64,000 bases of DNA, taken from positions 1 to 64,000 of the forward strand of contig NZ_JAGQCU010000012.1 in assembly GCF_024346355.1 (NCBI RefSeq). The letters are read 5' to 3'. Positions 16,085 to 23,724 of the stretch are shown here, piece by piece. This DNA comes from Cyanobium sp. ATX 6A2. GTDB lineage: Bacteria; Cyanobacteriota; Cyanobacteriia; PCC-6307; Cyanobiaceae. Positions within the stretch are counted from its first letter, which is position 1. Each line of letters starts with the position of its first letter. The notes beneath the pieces were generated by a model. The model saw only the letters and a program-made list of their open reading frames with translations, was not told where the DNA came from and made no database searches. Made by a program: the position numbers and the translations under genes.

Positions 16085-16092
16085 AGTTGATG
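16075..16092. promoter_or_regulatory. ArsR operator, CATCAA-N6-TTGATG
   Basis: A perfect 6-bp inverted repeat, CATCAA (16075-16080) and TTGATG (16087-16092), with a 6-bp spacer, lies in the 52-bp gap between divergent arsR and GAPDH genes. ATCAA-N6-TTGAT is a common ArsR operator form. Repression in both directions is expected. Confidence 0.75.
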
Positions 16093-16120
16093 TGAGAGTA
16101 CCGCCAATCGCTCTTGGGTT

Positions 16121-17146
16121 GTGCGCATCGGCATCAACGGCTTCGGCCGCATCGGCCGCCTGGTGTTCCGGGCTCTGTGGGACCGCCCCGGCATCGAGCT
16201 GGTGCACGTGAACGACTGCGGCGGTGATGCCGCCACCGCGGCCCACCTGCTGGAGTTCGACTCGGTGCACGGCCGCTGGCAGCGCCCGGTGACGGCCCAG
16301 TCCGCCGGCTTCGCCGTGGAGGGCACCGACGTGGGCTACTCCCAGCTCAGCCATCCGGCGGTGGTGCCCTGGAAGGACGCCGGCGTGCAGCTGGTGCTGG
16401 AGTGCAGCGGCAAGGTGAAGACACCCGACGCCCTCGCCGCCTACTTCTACGAGGGCGACATCAACAGGGTGATCGTGGCCTGCCCGGTGAAGGGGGATCT
16501 CGACGGCGTGGAGATCCCCAACATCGTGTATGGCATCAACCTTGACGCCTACAAGCCAGAGCGGCATCGCCTGCTCACCGCCGCCTCCTGCACCACCAAC
16601 TGCCTGGCGCCGGTGGTGAAGGTGGTGCACGAGAGCTTCGGCATCCGCCACGGCTCGATCACCACCCTGCACGATGTCACCAACACCCAGGTGGTGATCG
16701 ACAGTTTCAAGAGCGATCTGCGCCGCGCCCGCTCCTGCCTGCAGAACCTGATCCCCACCACCACCGGCTCGGCGAAGGCGATCGGCCTGATCTTTCCCGA
16801 TCTGCAGGGTCGCCTCAACGGCCACGCCATTCGCGTGCCGCTGCTCAATGCCTCGATCACCGATGCGGTGTTCGAACTGGAGCGCAGTGTGAACGCCGAG
16901 GAGGTGAACGCCGCCTTCGAGGCCGCCGCCAATGGCCCCCTGCAGGGCATCCTCGGCTACGAAACCCGGCCGCTGGTGTCGAGCGATTTCCTCAACGACA
17001 GCCGCAGCTCGATCGTGGATGCCCTCTCCACCTTGGTGGTGAACGGCACCCAGCTCAAGGTGTTCGCCTGGTACGACAACGAGTGGGGCTACAGCTGCCG
17101 CATGGCCGATCTGGCCTGCCACGTGATCAGCCAGGAGGCCCGCTGA
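16121..17146 (+). CDS. gapdh: ArsJ-associated glyceraldehyde-3-phosphate dehydrogenase
   Basis: The 341-residue enzyme has an N-terminal NAD(P)-binding domain ([17 protein letters not shown]) and a catalytic domain with C157 in [11 protein letters not shown] and the expected histidine later in the chain. Further landmarks are [11 protein letters not shown] and [15 protein letters not shown]. It starts at GTG 16121 and its stop overlaps the arsJ start. When linked to arsJ, this GAPDH uses arsenate in place of phosphate and makes unstable 1-arseno-3-phosphoglycerate, which ArsJ exports; that is established for such pairs in other bacteria. Its role in central metabolism is therefore unlikely. 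It is divergent from arsR across a palindromic operator. Confidence 0.92.
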   Translation: MRIGINGFGRIGRLVFRALWDRPGIELVHVNDCGGDAATAAHLLEFDSVHGRWQRPVTAQSAGFAVEGTDVGYSQLSHPAVVPWKDAGVQLVLECSGKVKTPDALAAYFYEGDINRVIVACPVKGDLDGVEIPNIVYGINLDAYKPERHRLLTAASCTTNCLAPVVKVVHESFGIRHGSITTLHDVTNTQVVIDSFKSDLRRARSCLQNLIPTTTGSAKAIGLIFPDLQGRLNGHAIRVPLLNASITDAVFELERSVNAEEVNAAFEAAANGPLQGILGYETRPLVSSDFLNDSRSSIVDALSTLVVNGTQLKVFAWYDNEWGYSCRMADLACHVISQEAR

Positions 17147-18396
17147 TGCGCACGCTCACACCGGTTCAGCAGTACAGCATCATCACGGCCAACAACTGGG
17201 CGTTCACCATCACCGATGGGGCCCTGCGCATGCTGGTGGTGTTCCACTTTCTGCAGCTGGGGTTCACCACACTGGAGGTGGCCTTCCTGTTTATCTTTTA
17301 CGAATTTTTCGGCATTCTCACCAATCTGTATGGCGGCTGGCTTGGGGCCCGTTTCGGCCTCAAACTCACACTCTGGATCGGCACGCTGCTGCAGATCGTG
17401 GCCCTGTTGCTGCTGGTGCCGGTGGCGGACACCTGGCCCAGGCTGCTCTCGGTGGTCTGGGTGATGGCGGCCCAGGCCCTCAGCGGCATCGCCAAGGATC
17501 TCGAGAAGATGAGCGCCAAGAGCGCCATTCGCGTGGTGGTGCCCGAAACACCCGACGATCACAGCCGCGGCGAGGGGCAACTGTTTCGCTGGGTGGCCAT
17601 CCTCACCGGCGCCAAAAACGCCCTCAAGGGCCTGGGCTTTTTTGTGGGCGGTGTTCTGCTCACCACCGTGGGCTTCAACGCGGGCGTGGTGGTGCTGGCT
17701 GGCTGGCTGGCGGTGGCCTTTCTGGTCACCCTGCTGCTGCCGCGAGACATCGGCAAGATGAAGAGCAAACCCGCCTTCAAGTCCCTGCTGTCCAAGAGCG
17801 AGGGCATCAATGTGCTGTCGCTGGCCCGTTTCTTCCTGTTTGGCGCCCGCGATGTGTGGTTCGTGGTGGCCCTGCCGGTGTTTCTGCAGGCGAGCCTCGG
17901 CTGGGACTTCTGGAAGGTGGGCGGTTTCATGGGCCTGTGGGTGATCGGCTACGGGATCATCCAGGGTTCAGCCCCGAGCCTGCGCCGGGCCTGGGGCAGC
18001 GATCGGCCGCCCGGTCCGCCGGCCGTGCAGTTCTGGGCGGCCGTGCTCACGGCGATTCCGGCGCTGATCGCCATCAGCCTGTGGCGTGAGGCGGGCAACC
18101 CCGGCATCGCCGTGGTGGTGGGGCTGATGGTGTTCGGGGTGGTGTTTGCCATGAATTCCTCGATTCACAGCTACATGATTCTCGCCTACACCGAAGCCGA
18201 CGATGTGAGCCTGAATGTGGGGTTCTACTACATGGCCAATGCCGCCGGCCGTCTGTTGGGCACCCTGCTGTCCGGGGCTCTGTTCCTGGTGGGCGGGCTG
18301 CAGGCCTGTCTTTGGGCCTCCTGTCTTCTGGTGATCCTGGCCTTCCTCGCCGGCAGGCGGCTGCCCACGCCACCGCGGCAGCTGCAGCCGGCTTAG
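17146..18396 (+). CDS. arsJ: organoarsenical efflux MFS transporter ArsJ
   Basis: The 416-residue inner-membrane protein of the major facilitator superfamily begins at ATG 17146, overlapping the GAPDH stop by one base (TGATG). It opens [31 protein letters not shown], characteristic of ArsJ. FLFIFYEFFGILTNLYGGWLGAR, MSAKSAIRVVVPE and LSLARFFLFGARDVWFVVALPVFL follow. It exports 1-arseno-3-phosphoglycerate made by the GAPDH upstream, giving arsenate resistance without reduction to arsenite. The 3' end overlaps the convergent sphX-type gene by 4 bp. Confidence 0.93.
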   Translation: MRTLTPVQQYSIITANNWAFTITDGALRMLVVFHFLQLGFTTLEVAFLFIFYEFFGILTNLYGGWLGARFGLKLTLWIGTLLQIVALLLLVPVADTWPRLLSVVWVMAAQALSGIAKDLEKMSAKSAIRVVVPETPDDHSRGEGQLFRWVAILTGAKNALKGLGFFVGGVLLTTVGFNAGVVVLAGWLAVAFLVTLLLPRDIGKMKSKPAFKSLLSKSEGINVLSLARFFLFGARDVWFVVALPVFLQASLGWDFWKVGGFMGLWVIGYGIIQGSAPSLRRAWGSDRPPGPPAVQFWAAVLTAIPALIAISLWREAGNPGIAVVVGLMVFGVVFAMNSSIHSYMILAYTEADDVSLNVGFYYMANAAGRLLGTLLSGALFLVGGLQACLWASCLLVILAFLAGRRLPTPPRQLQPA

Positions 18397-19445
18397 CGAT
18401 AGCCCTCTTTGCGGGTTTCATCGAAGCTCTTGCGCAGGGCTTCACCGATGGTGAGGCCGATCGGCAGATCACCGCCGAAGGAGGTGCCGAGGATGTGGCG
18501 GTAGAGCTTGGTTTCCACCAGCCGGTAGGTGTCCGCCGGCAGGGGGATGTAGCCGGCCTCCTCCACAAAGCGCAGACCATTGCCCACGGTGAAGCCCACG
18601 AAGCTGCGAATGGTGTCGTCTTCCCGCATCTGCTTGTCGTTCACATACATGAACAGGGGCCGCGACAGGGGTTTGTAGCTGCCGTCCTGGGCTGATTCCA
18701 CCGAAGGGGCCACGGCGATGCCGTCGGCGCCGGCGATCGCCAGGGCATTGAGCCGATCCTGATTGGCCTGGTAGTAGGCAAAGCCGAAATAGCCCATGGC
18801 ATTGGGGTCACTGCCCACACACTCCACGATCACGTTGTCGTCTTCGCTGCCCTCGAAATCGCTGCGGGAGTTGGCCTTGTCGCCATTGATGGCTTCGTTG
18901 AAGTAGTCGAAGGTGCCGGAATCGGTACCGGGGCCGCAGAGGCGCAGGGGCCGATCGGGCCAGTCGATGTTGATCTGCTGCCAATTCTTGATCTTGCCCT
19001 CGGCCTCCTTCGACCAGGTGCGCGAGAGTTCCTTGGTGGTGATGGCGGAAGCCCAGTCGTTGTTGCCGTTCACCACCACGGTGAGGGCATCGAAGGCCAG
19101 GGGCAGTTCGATGAAGGTGATGCCCTTGTCGGCGCAGGCCTTGAGCTCGGCGCTGCTGATCGGCCGGGAGGCGTTGGCGATCGGGATGGCGCCCTGGCAG
19201 AACTCGCGCATGCCGCCCGTGGTTCCCACCTCGGAGAGCTTCACACGCACGTCTCGGCCGCGTTCGGTTTTGGCAAAGCCCTCGATGGCCTTCTCGATCA
19301 CCGGGAACACCGTGCTGGAGCCGCTGATGGTGAGGCTGGCGCTACCGCCTGAATCGGTGCTGTCGGCAACGCGATCGCCACAGCCGCTCAGCAGGGCCAG
19401 GGAGGCGGTGAGCAGGAGGGCGGAACACTGGCGGTGGCGAGCCAT
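18393..19445 (-). CDS. sphX: phosphate-binding lipoprotein, SphX type
   Basis: The 350-residue periplasmic binding protein has a lipoprotein signal (LTASLALLSGC, lipidated C22). It carries the PstS-like motifs SGSSTVFPVIEKAIEGF, VGTTGGMREFCQGAIPIANASR, DALTVVVN and GPGTDSGTFDYF. This divergent branch of the PstS family is called SphX in cyanobacteria. It should deliver phosphate to a PstCAB transporter, but no pstCAB genes are in the window. A Pho-box array lies 27-56 bp upstream, and a terminator separates it from the pstS gene before it. Confidence 0.88.
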   Translation of the reverse strand: MARHRQCSALLLTASLALLSGCGDRVADSTDSGGSASLTISGSSTVFPVIEKAIEGFAKTERGRDVRVKLSEVGTTGGMREFCQGAIPIANASRPISSAELKACADKGITFIELPLAFDALTVVVNGNNDWASAITTKELSRTWSKEAEGKIKNWQQINIDWPDRPLRLCGPGTDSGTFDYFNEAINGDKANSRSDFEGSEDDNVIVECVGSDPNAMGYFGFAYYQANQDRLNALAIAGADGIAVAPSVESAQDGSYKPLSRPLFMYVNDKQMREDDTIRSFVGFTVGNGLRFVEEAGYIPLPADTYRLVETKLYRHILGTSFGGDLPIGLTIGEALRKSFDETRKEGYR

Positions 19446-19471
19446 GGGGGAAAGATCACGCGAACCAAGCC

Positions 19472-19501
19472 TGATTGATCAAGGTTTTTTGTTGGTTAAG
19501 G
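19472..19501 (-). promoter_or_regulatory. Pho-box array upstream of sphX
   Basis: On the minus strand CTTAACCA (19501-19494), AAAAACCT (19490-19483) and TCAATCAG (19479-19472) start every 11 bp. The first is a full match to the Pho-box octamer, the second keeps AA-CCT and the third is weak. They sit 27-56 bp before the ATG. Confidence 0.7.
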
Positions 19502-19530
19502 GCAGGCCATGGTTGACCGTTTGCAAGGAA

Positions 19531-19558
19531 TAAAAAAAGGGGCTGCTGGCAGCCCCTT
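19531..19558 (-). terminator. rho-independent terminator after pstS (19629)
   Basis: Read on the minus strand, an 8-bp stem GGGGCTGC / GCAGCCCC (19556-19539) is followed by seven T residues. It is strong, lies about 70 bp after the pstS stop, and insulates sphX from upstream transcription. Confidence 0.9.
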
Positions 19559-19628
19559 GGATCTTGCGTTTGGATCTGGCGTTCAGTGTGCAGCCAGCTG
19601 GCTGTGGCCCCAGCCAGCGGCCAGCCGC

Positions 19629-20690
19629 TTACTCCTTGATCTTCTCGATCTCGGCCAGGGCACGCTTGCGCAGATCACCCGTGATCGGCACGTAGCCCAG
19701 CTCAGCGGCGGTGGCCTGGGGACCATCCTGCAGGGCCCAGGTGAGGAAGGTGCGCACGGCCTCGGCTGTCTCGGCGCCCTGGCCACTCTTGTAGCCCAGG
19801 ATCCAGGTGAAGGCCACGATCGGGAAGCTTTCCGCCCCGGCGGGGTTGCAGTCTTCACCACCCAGGCGCTCGTCGAGCACCACCTCGTTGAGGGCGGCGG
19901 CGCCGCTCTTCTCATCGGCCATCACGAAGTTGCCGTCCTTGTTCTGGAGAGCGGCCGCCTTGATGTTGCCCCTCACGTAGGCCTGGTTCACATAGCCGAT
20001 GGCACCGGGGGTGTTTCCGATCACGCCGGCCACGCCCTCGTTGCCCTTGCCGCCCACGCCCACGGGCCAGTTCACGGCCTTGCCCACGCCCACCTTGTCC
20101 TTCCACTCCTCGGAGAAGCAGGCCAGGGAGTTGGTGAAGGCGAAGGTGGTACCGGAGCCATCACTGCGGTGGGCCACGGTGATCGGGCTGTCTGGACAGC
20201 CCAGGGCGCTCCAGTTGTTGATCTTGCCCAGGAAGATGTCAGCCACTTGCTCCTGGGTGAGCTTGAGGTCGGGGCAGTCGGGGTTGTTGTAGGCCACCGG
20301 GACGGTGCCGCCCAGCATCGGGATCTGCACGGCGCCGCGTTCGCCAGCTGCACCTGAGCTGAAATCTTCGTCGCTGAGTTCTTCGTCGGTGGCGCCGAAG
20401 TCCACCGAGCCGGCCAGGAACTGGCGCACACCGGCGCCGGAGCCCACCGACTGGTAGTTCATCTGGTTGCCGGTTTCAGCGGAGTAGTCGGCGCCCCAGC
20501 GCTGGTAGGCCGCTGCGGGGAAGGTGGCACCCGCGCCACTGATGGTGGGCAGGGATTTGATCTCACCGCCGCCACCGCCACAGGCTGTGGCCAGAAGGGA
20601 GAGCGACACCACGCCGCCCGTGATGGCGAGGGAGGAGCGGCGAACGCGCCGGGGCTGCTTCGGCTTGGCGGAGAAGCGGATGGGTTGCAT
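19629..20690 (-). CDS. pstS: phosphate-binding lipoprotein PstS
   Basis: The 353-residue phosphate-binding protein has a long basic N-terminus and a lipobox LLATAC. The full set of PstS motifs is present: SGAGATFPAAAYQRW, NYQSVGSGAGVRQF, DFGATDEEL, AHRSDGSGTTFAFT and WPVGVGGKGNEGVAG. These residues form the phosphate pocket of the PstSCAB uptake system. It is closely related to the next gene, so the pair looks like a tandem duplication. A well-phased Pho-box array lies 54-83 bp upstream, and a strong terminator lies downstream, so it forms a single-gene unit. Confidence 0.94.
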   Translation of the reverse strand: MQPIRFSAKPKQPRRVRRSSLAITGGVVSLSLLATACGGGGGEIKSLPTISGAGATFPAAAYQRWGADYSAETGNQMNYQSVGSGAGVRQFLAGSVDFGATDEELSDEDFSSGAAGERGAVQIPMLGGTVPVAYNNPDCPDLKLTQEQVADIFLGKINNWSALGCPDSPITVAHRSDGSGTTFAFTNSLACFSEEWKDKVGVGKAVNWPVGVGGKGNEGVAGVIGNTPGAIGYVNQAYVRGNIKAAALQNKDGNFVMADEKSGAAALNEVVLDERLGGEDCNPAGAESFPIVAFTWILGYKSGQGAETAEAVRTFLTWALQDGPQATAAELGYVPITGDLRKRALAEIEKIKE

Positions 20691-20743
20691 GAACTCTGGG
20701 TTGTCTGACCGCGGCCTATGTCTACTGGATGAAGGCGACGAGA

Positions 20744-20773
20744 GCCTTAAGAGCCGTTTATGGCCAGGTTAAG
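20744..20773 (-). promoter_or_regulatory. Pho-box array upstream of pstS (19629)
   Basis: On the minus strand CTTAACCT (20773-20766), CATAAACG (20762-20755) and CTTAAGGC (20751-20744) start exactly 11 bp apart. The first is a perfect octamer. This is the clearest 8+3 array in the window. Confidence 0.82.
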
Positions 20774-20803
20774 TTGGGCTCTATTTGCTCAGATCAGAAC
20801 AGA

Positions 20804-20829
20804 GAAAAGAGGTGCCATGGGGCACCTCT
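20804..20829 (-). terminator. rho-independent terminator after pstS (20866)
   Basis: On the minus strand a 9-bp stem AGAGGTGCC / GGCACCTCT (20829-20808, 4-nt loop) is followed by TTTCTC. It lies about 40 bp after the stop of the pstS gene at 20866 and before the Pho-box array of the next one. Confidence 0.8.
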
Positions 20830-20865
20830 CTGCGACAGGGCTGTGGGTTGGTGAGGGAGCCTGGA

Positions 20866-21858
20866 TTACGAGCCGATGCGTTCAACCGCCTTCTTGGCTT
20901 GGTTGAGGATGTTGCCCTGAAGGGGCACGTAACCGAGGCTTGCGGCCTGGTTCTGAGCCGCGGGGCTCAGCAGGTGATTCATCGCTGTGCGCATTGAGTT
21001 GGTCTTGGCGCCGTTGCCGCTTCGGTAGGCCAGAATCCAGGTGAGGGTGGAGATGGGATAGCTGTTGGCACCTGCGGGGTTTGGGTCCTCACCCGCCAGG
21101 TTGGCATTAAGCTTGATGTTGTTCAGGGCTGCCGCACCGCTTTCCTTGGTGGGCATCACAAACTTGCCGGCTTTGTTCTGTAGGGCGGCGGCTTTGATCT
21201 TGCCCTTCACGTAGGCCTGGTTCAGATAGCCGATGGAACCCGGTGTGTTCTGGATTACGCCTGCCACGCCCTCGTTGCCCTTGCCGCCCACGCCCACGGG
21301 CCATTTCACTGCCTTGCCTTCACCCACCCTGCTCTTCCATTCGGGTGAGAAGGCGCTCAGAGAATTGGTGAAGGCGAAGGTGGTGCCGGACCCGTCGGAG
21401 CGGTGGGCCACTGTGATCTTCCCCTTGCCGCATTTGAGCTGCTCCCAGGTGGTGATCTTGCCCAGGAAGATATCCACAGCCTGCTTCTGGGTGAGGTTGA
21501 GCTTGGCGCAGTCGGATTTGTTGAAAGCGATGGCGATGGTGCCTCCCACGGCCGGGAACTGCACCACCCCGCGCTTCACCTTGGCGGCCTCGGCGGCCTT
21601 GATCGGCTCATCGGTGGCGCCAAAATCCACACTGCCGCCCACAAACTGGCGCACACCAGCACCGGAGCCCACCGATTGGTAGTTCACCCGCACCTTGCTG
21701 GCCACGCCGGCGAAGGCGCGCTGATAGAAGGGGGCAGGAAATGTGGCGCCGGCACCGCTGATCGTTGCCTGTGCCAGCAGGGGAGTGGCGGCGGCGGCAA
21801 CCAGGGCCACAGCTGTGATGGTGCCGGCGGCGGTGGTGGCCTTCCTGGCGAAGGTCAT
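20866..21858 (-). CDS. pstS: periplasmic phosphate-binding protein PstS, non-lipidated
   Basis: The 330-residue protein counts from ATG 21858 (MTFARKATTAAG); the upstream extension to 21909 crosses the -10 region, so it is not used. It has the same motif set as the other PstS (GAGATFPAPFYQRAF, NYQSVGSGAGVRQF, DFGATDEPI, HRSDGSGTTFAFT) but a plain Sec signal ending VAAATPLLAQA, with no lipobox cysteine. It should be free in the periplasm rather than lipid-anchored like its neighbours. Its promoter has the best-defined Pho-box plus -10 layout here. Confidence 0.93.
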   Translation of the reverse strand: MTFARKATTAAGTITAVALVAAAATPLLAQATISGAGATFPAPFYQRAFAGVASKVRVNYQSVGSGAGVRQFVGGSVDFGATDEPIKAAEAAKVKRGVVQFPAVGGTIAIAFNKSDCAKLNLTQKQAVDIFLGKITTWEQLKCGKGKITVAHRSDGSGTTFAFTNSLSAFSPEWKSRVGEGKAVKWPVGVGGKGNEGVAGVIQNTPGSIGYLNQAYVKGKIKAAALQNKAGKFVMPTKESGAAALNNIKLNANLAGEDPNPAGANSYPISTLTWILAYRSGNGAKTNSMRTAMNHLLSPAAQNQAASLGYVPLQGNILNQAKKAVERIGS

Positions 21859-21883
21859 GATTAGAGCAAGAATTACCTTGCTT

Positions 21884-21950
21884 TTTATAGCAGCGGCAAG
21901 GTTAAGCAATCACCATCTCCTCATTAACATCCGGTGCTTTCCTGATTAAG
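21884..21950 (-). promoter_or_regulatory. PhoB-dependent promoter of pstS (20866)
   Basis: On the minus strand CTTAATCA (21950-21943), GTTAATGA (21928-21921) and CTTAACCT (21906-21899) start exactly 22 bp apart, two Pho-box periods; the octamers between them are degenerate. TATAAA (21889-21884), preceded by TGC, follows the last octamer after 9 bp. Thus a Pho box replaces the -35 element, as in class II activated promoters. Confidence 0.82.
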
Positions 21951-22020
21951 ACTCTGCGCCTTTGGGCTGTTTTCTGACTGCTGACCTGTGGCGATGCTCT
22001 GGTGTACAGGTGGCGGCCAT

Positions 22021-22047
22021 GAAAAAGGCCCTCCATGAGGAGGGCCC
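22021..22047 (-). terminator. rho-independent terminator after the porin gene
   Basis: On the minus strand an 8-bp stem GGCCCTCC / GGAGGGCC (22046-22027, loop of 4) is followed by TTTTTC. It lies about 55 bp after the porin stop. Confidence 0.85.
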
Positions 22048-22100
22048 AGGATGAGGCGAGATGTGTGAGGTGTGGGGTGCTGCAGCGACGCAGCGGCAGA

Positions 22101-23588
22101 TCAGAACTTGAAGGTGGTCTGGATCACGCCGCCCCAGGTGTCGTTGCCACGGTTGTTGCGGTAGTCGCTGGCGTAGAACAGCGCCGGGGTGATCGAGATG
22201 TTGTCGGTGACCTGGAACTTGTAGAAGAGCTCGTACAGCCAGGACTCGGTTTCGCCACTGCTGGTGAAGGGCGGCATGCCGACGGCGAAGCCAGCGGTGC
22301 TGCCCTCCAGGAACACGTCGCTCCACTGCAGGCCAGCCATCCAGGACTGGGAATCGCGGAAGCCGCCGTCACCCCAGTTGTATCCGTAGCCGGCACTGAT
22401 CGAAGGCACCCAGCCCGCATCGATCGGCTGCCAGTAGGCACCGAAGGCAATGCTGTTCGTGTCGCCGCCGCTACCCACCGTGCGGGGGCTGAAGTTGGGA
22501 ACCCGGATGTTGGAACCCTCGGAGCCGTAGCGATAGGCCACGGCCGCACCCCAGTTCTTGGACTTCACACCCAGCTGGGTGAGGAAGTTGATGCCACTTT
22601 CTTCCGTGAAGGCGCCCACGCTGGAGTCGTCGTAGCCGTTCTCGGAGACGTAGTTGGCATCAAAGGTGACGTAGGGGTTGCCCTTCTCCACCTGCTGCCT
22701 CCAGCTGACGCCGAAACCGGCGCCGGTGCCCTTGTTGTAGGTACCGGAGGCACCGGCGAGCTGGAAGAAGTCGAGGATGCTCGAGTTGTAGGCGGAGGGG
22801 ATGAAGCTGAGCATCTCGGTGTTGCGCACCAGGGCGCCCACCGTGACCCTGAAGCTCTCGCCCACCGGGAAGCGGTAGAAGAGGCGATCGATCTCGACGC
22901 TGTCGTCGGTGCTTTCAGCTTTGTCGAGCTTGAAGATCTGGGAGCTGCTGCCGAAGGGCAGGGAGCTGAAGTTGCCGGAGCGCAGGCGGGTGCGCAGCAG
23001 GTCCTTGCCGGTGAAGCTGGTGTCGAAGCTGAGGCGCAGGTCGTAGTTGAACGTGACTTCGTTCGGTTTCGCCGCGCGGGTGCCGTCGGAGTTGCGCAGC
23101 GGGCTTTCGAAGTCGGGGGTGCCGCCCAGGATGAAGCTGGCCTCACCGCGCAGCTTGGTGGTGGTGGAGAACTGGTTGGCCTCCAGCTCCCCCACCTTGG
23201 CCTCGAGGCCATCGACGCGGCCCTTGAGGATGGCGAGTTCCCGCTCGAACTCGGCCATCAGGCGCTTGAGCTCGTCGGTCACCTCGGTGACGCGATCGAG
23301 GCAGGCATTCAGGAGAGCAGCGGCCTCGAAGCGGGTCATGGCCCGCTGGCCCTTGAAGGTGCCGTCGGGGTAGCCGGCCACGCAGCCGTAGCGCTCGATC
23401 AGGTTGGCGAGCGCCTGGTAGGCCCAGTCCGTGGGCTGGACGTCGGGGAACTGGGAGATGCTGGTGACCTGTTCGTCACTGGCGTATTGGTTGACGCCAT
23501 CCAGGTTGATCTCAGCAGCGCTGGCGGCCATGGGGGCCAGCAGACCGAGCGCTGCAGGAGCAACCAGGAGTTGCTTAAGAAGTTTCAT
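22101..23588 (-). CDS. outer-membrane porin with SLH domain (SomA/OprB family)
   Basis: Counting from ATG 23588 the protein has 495 residues. A Sec signal (MKLLKQLLVAPAALGLLAPMAASA) is followed by an SLH domain (about 40-90: FPDVQPTDWAYQALANLIERYG, GYPDGTF, AMTRFEAAALLNACLD). A coiled coil follows (about 95-130: DELKRLMAEFERELAILKG), then a long beta-barrel of the OprB/carbohydrate-selective porin type ending in a C-terminal phenylalanine (TTFKF). These proteins are the main outer-membrane channels of cyanobacteria; the SLH domain anchors them to cell-wall polymer. The ribosome-binding site GAGGA sits within GTGTGAGGA, complementary to the Yfr1 small RNA core. Confidence 0.92.
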   Translation of the reverse strand: MKLLKQLLVAPAALGLLAPMAASAAEINLDGVNQYASDEQVTSISQFPDVQPTDWAYQALANLIERYGCVAGYPDGTFKGQRAMTRFEAAALLNACLDRVTEVTDELKRLMAEFERELAILKGRVDGLEAKVGELEANQFSTTTKLRGEASFILGGTPDFESPLRNSDGTRAAKPNEVTFNYDLRLSFDTSFTGKDLLRTRLRSGNFSSLPFGSSSQIFKLDKAESTDDSVEIDRLFYRFPVGESFRVTVGALVRNTEMLSFIPSAYNSSILDFFQLAGASGTYNKGTGAGFGVSWRQQVEKGNPYVTFDANYVSENGYDDSSVGAFTEESGINFLTQLGVKSKNWGAAVAYRYGSEGSNIRVPNFSPRTVGSGGDTNSIAFGAYWQPIDAGWVPSISAGYGYNWGDGGFRDSQSWMAGLQWSDVFLEGSTAGFAVGMPPFTSSGETESWLYELFYKFQVTDNISITPALFYASDYRNNRGNDTWGGVIQTTFKF

Positions 23589-23592
23589 CGGG

Positions 23593-23601
23593 TCCTCACA
23601 C
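23593..23601 (-). promoter_or_regulatory. putative Yfr1 small-RNA target overlapping the porin ribosome-binding site
   Basis: The minus-strand leader reads GTGTGAGGA five bases before the porin ATG. It is the exact complement of TCCTCACAC, the core of the picocyanobacterial RNA Yfr1 (ACUCCUCACAC). In Prochlorococcus Yfr1 represses porin mRNAs by pairing there. The Yfr1 gene itself is not in this window. Confidence 0.7.
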
Positions 23602-23724
23602 CGATAGGGAAGAACGTCCAATGGACGTCGCGCCGCAACGTATCGGCCTTTGCCTGAGATGGGGAGTGGCCAGATCACTGGGTGCTGTCGTCCAGAACAC
23701 ATCGGTGCCAGGGGGTGGCGTGCA

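Noticed and set aside
16069-16326. A longer arsR reading with up to 86 additional N-terminal residues
   Set aside because: The extension would cover the divergent promoter, the palindromic operator and the 5' end of the GAPDH gene, and its translation does not resemble ArsR.
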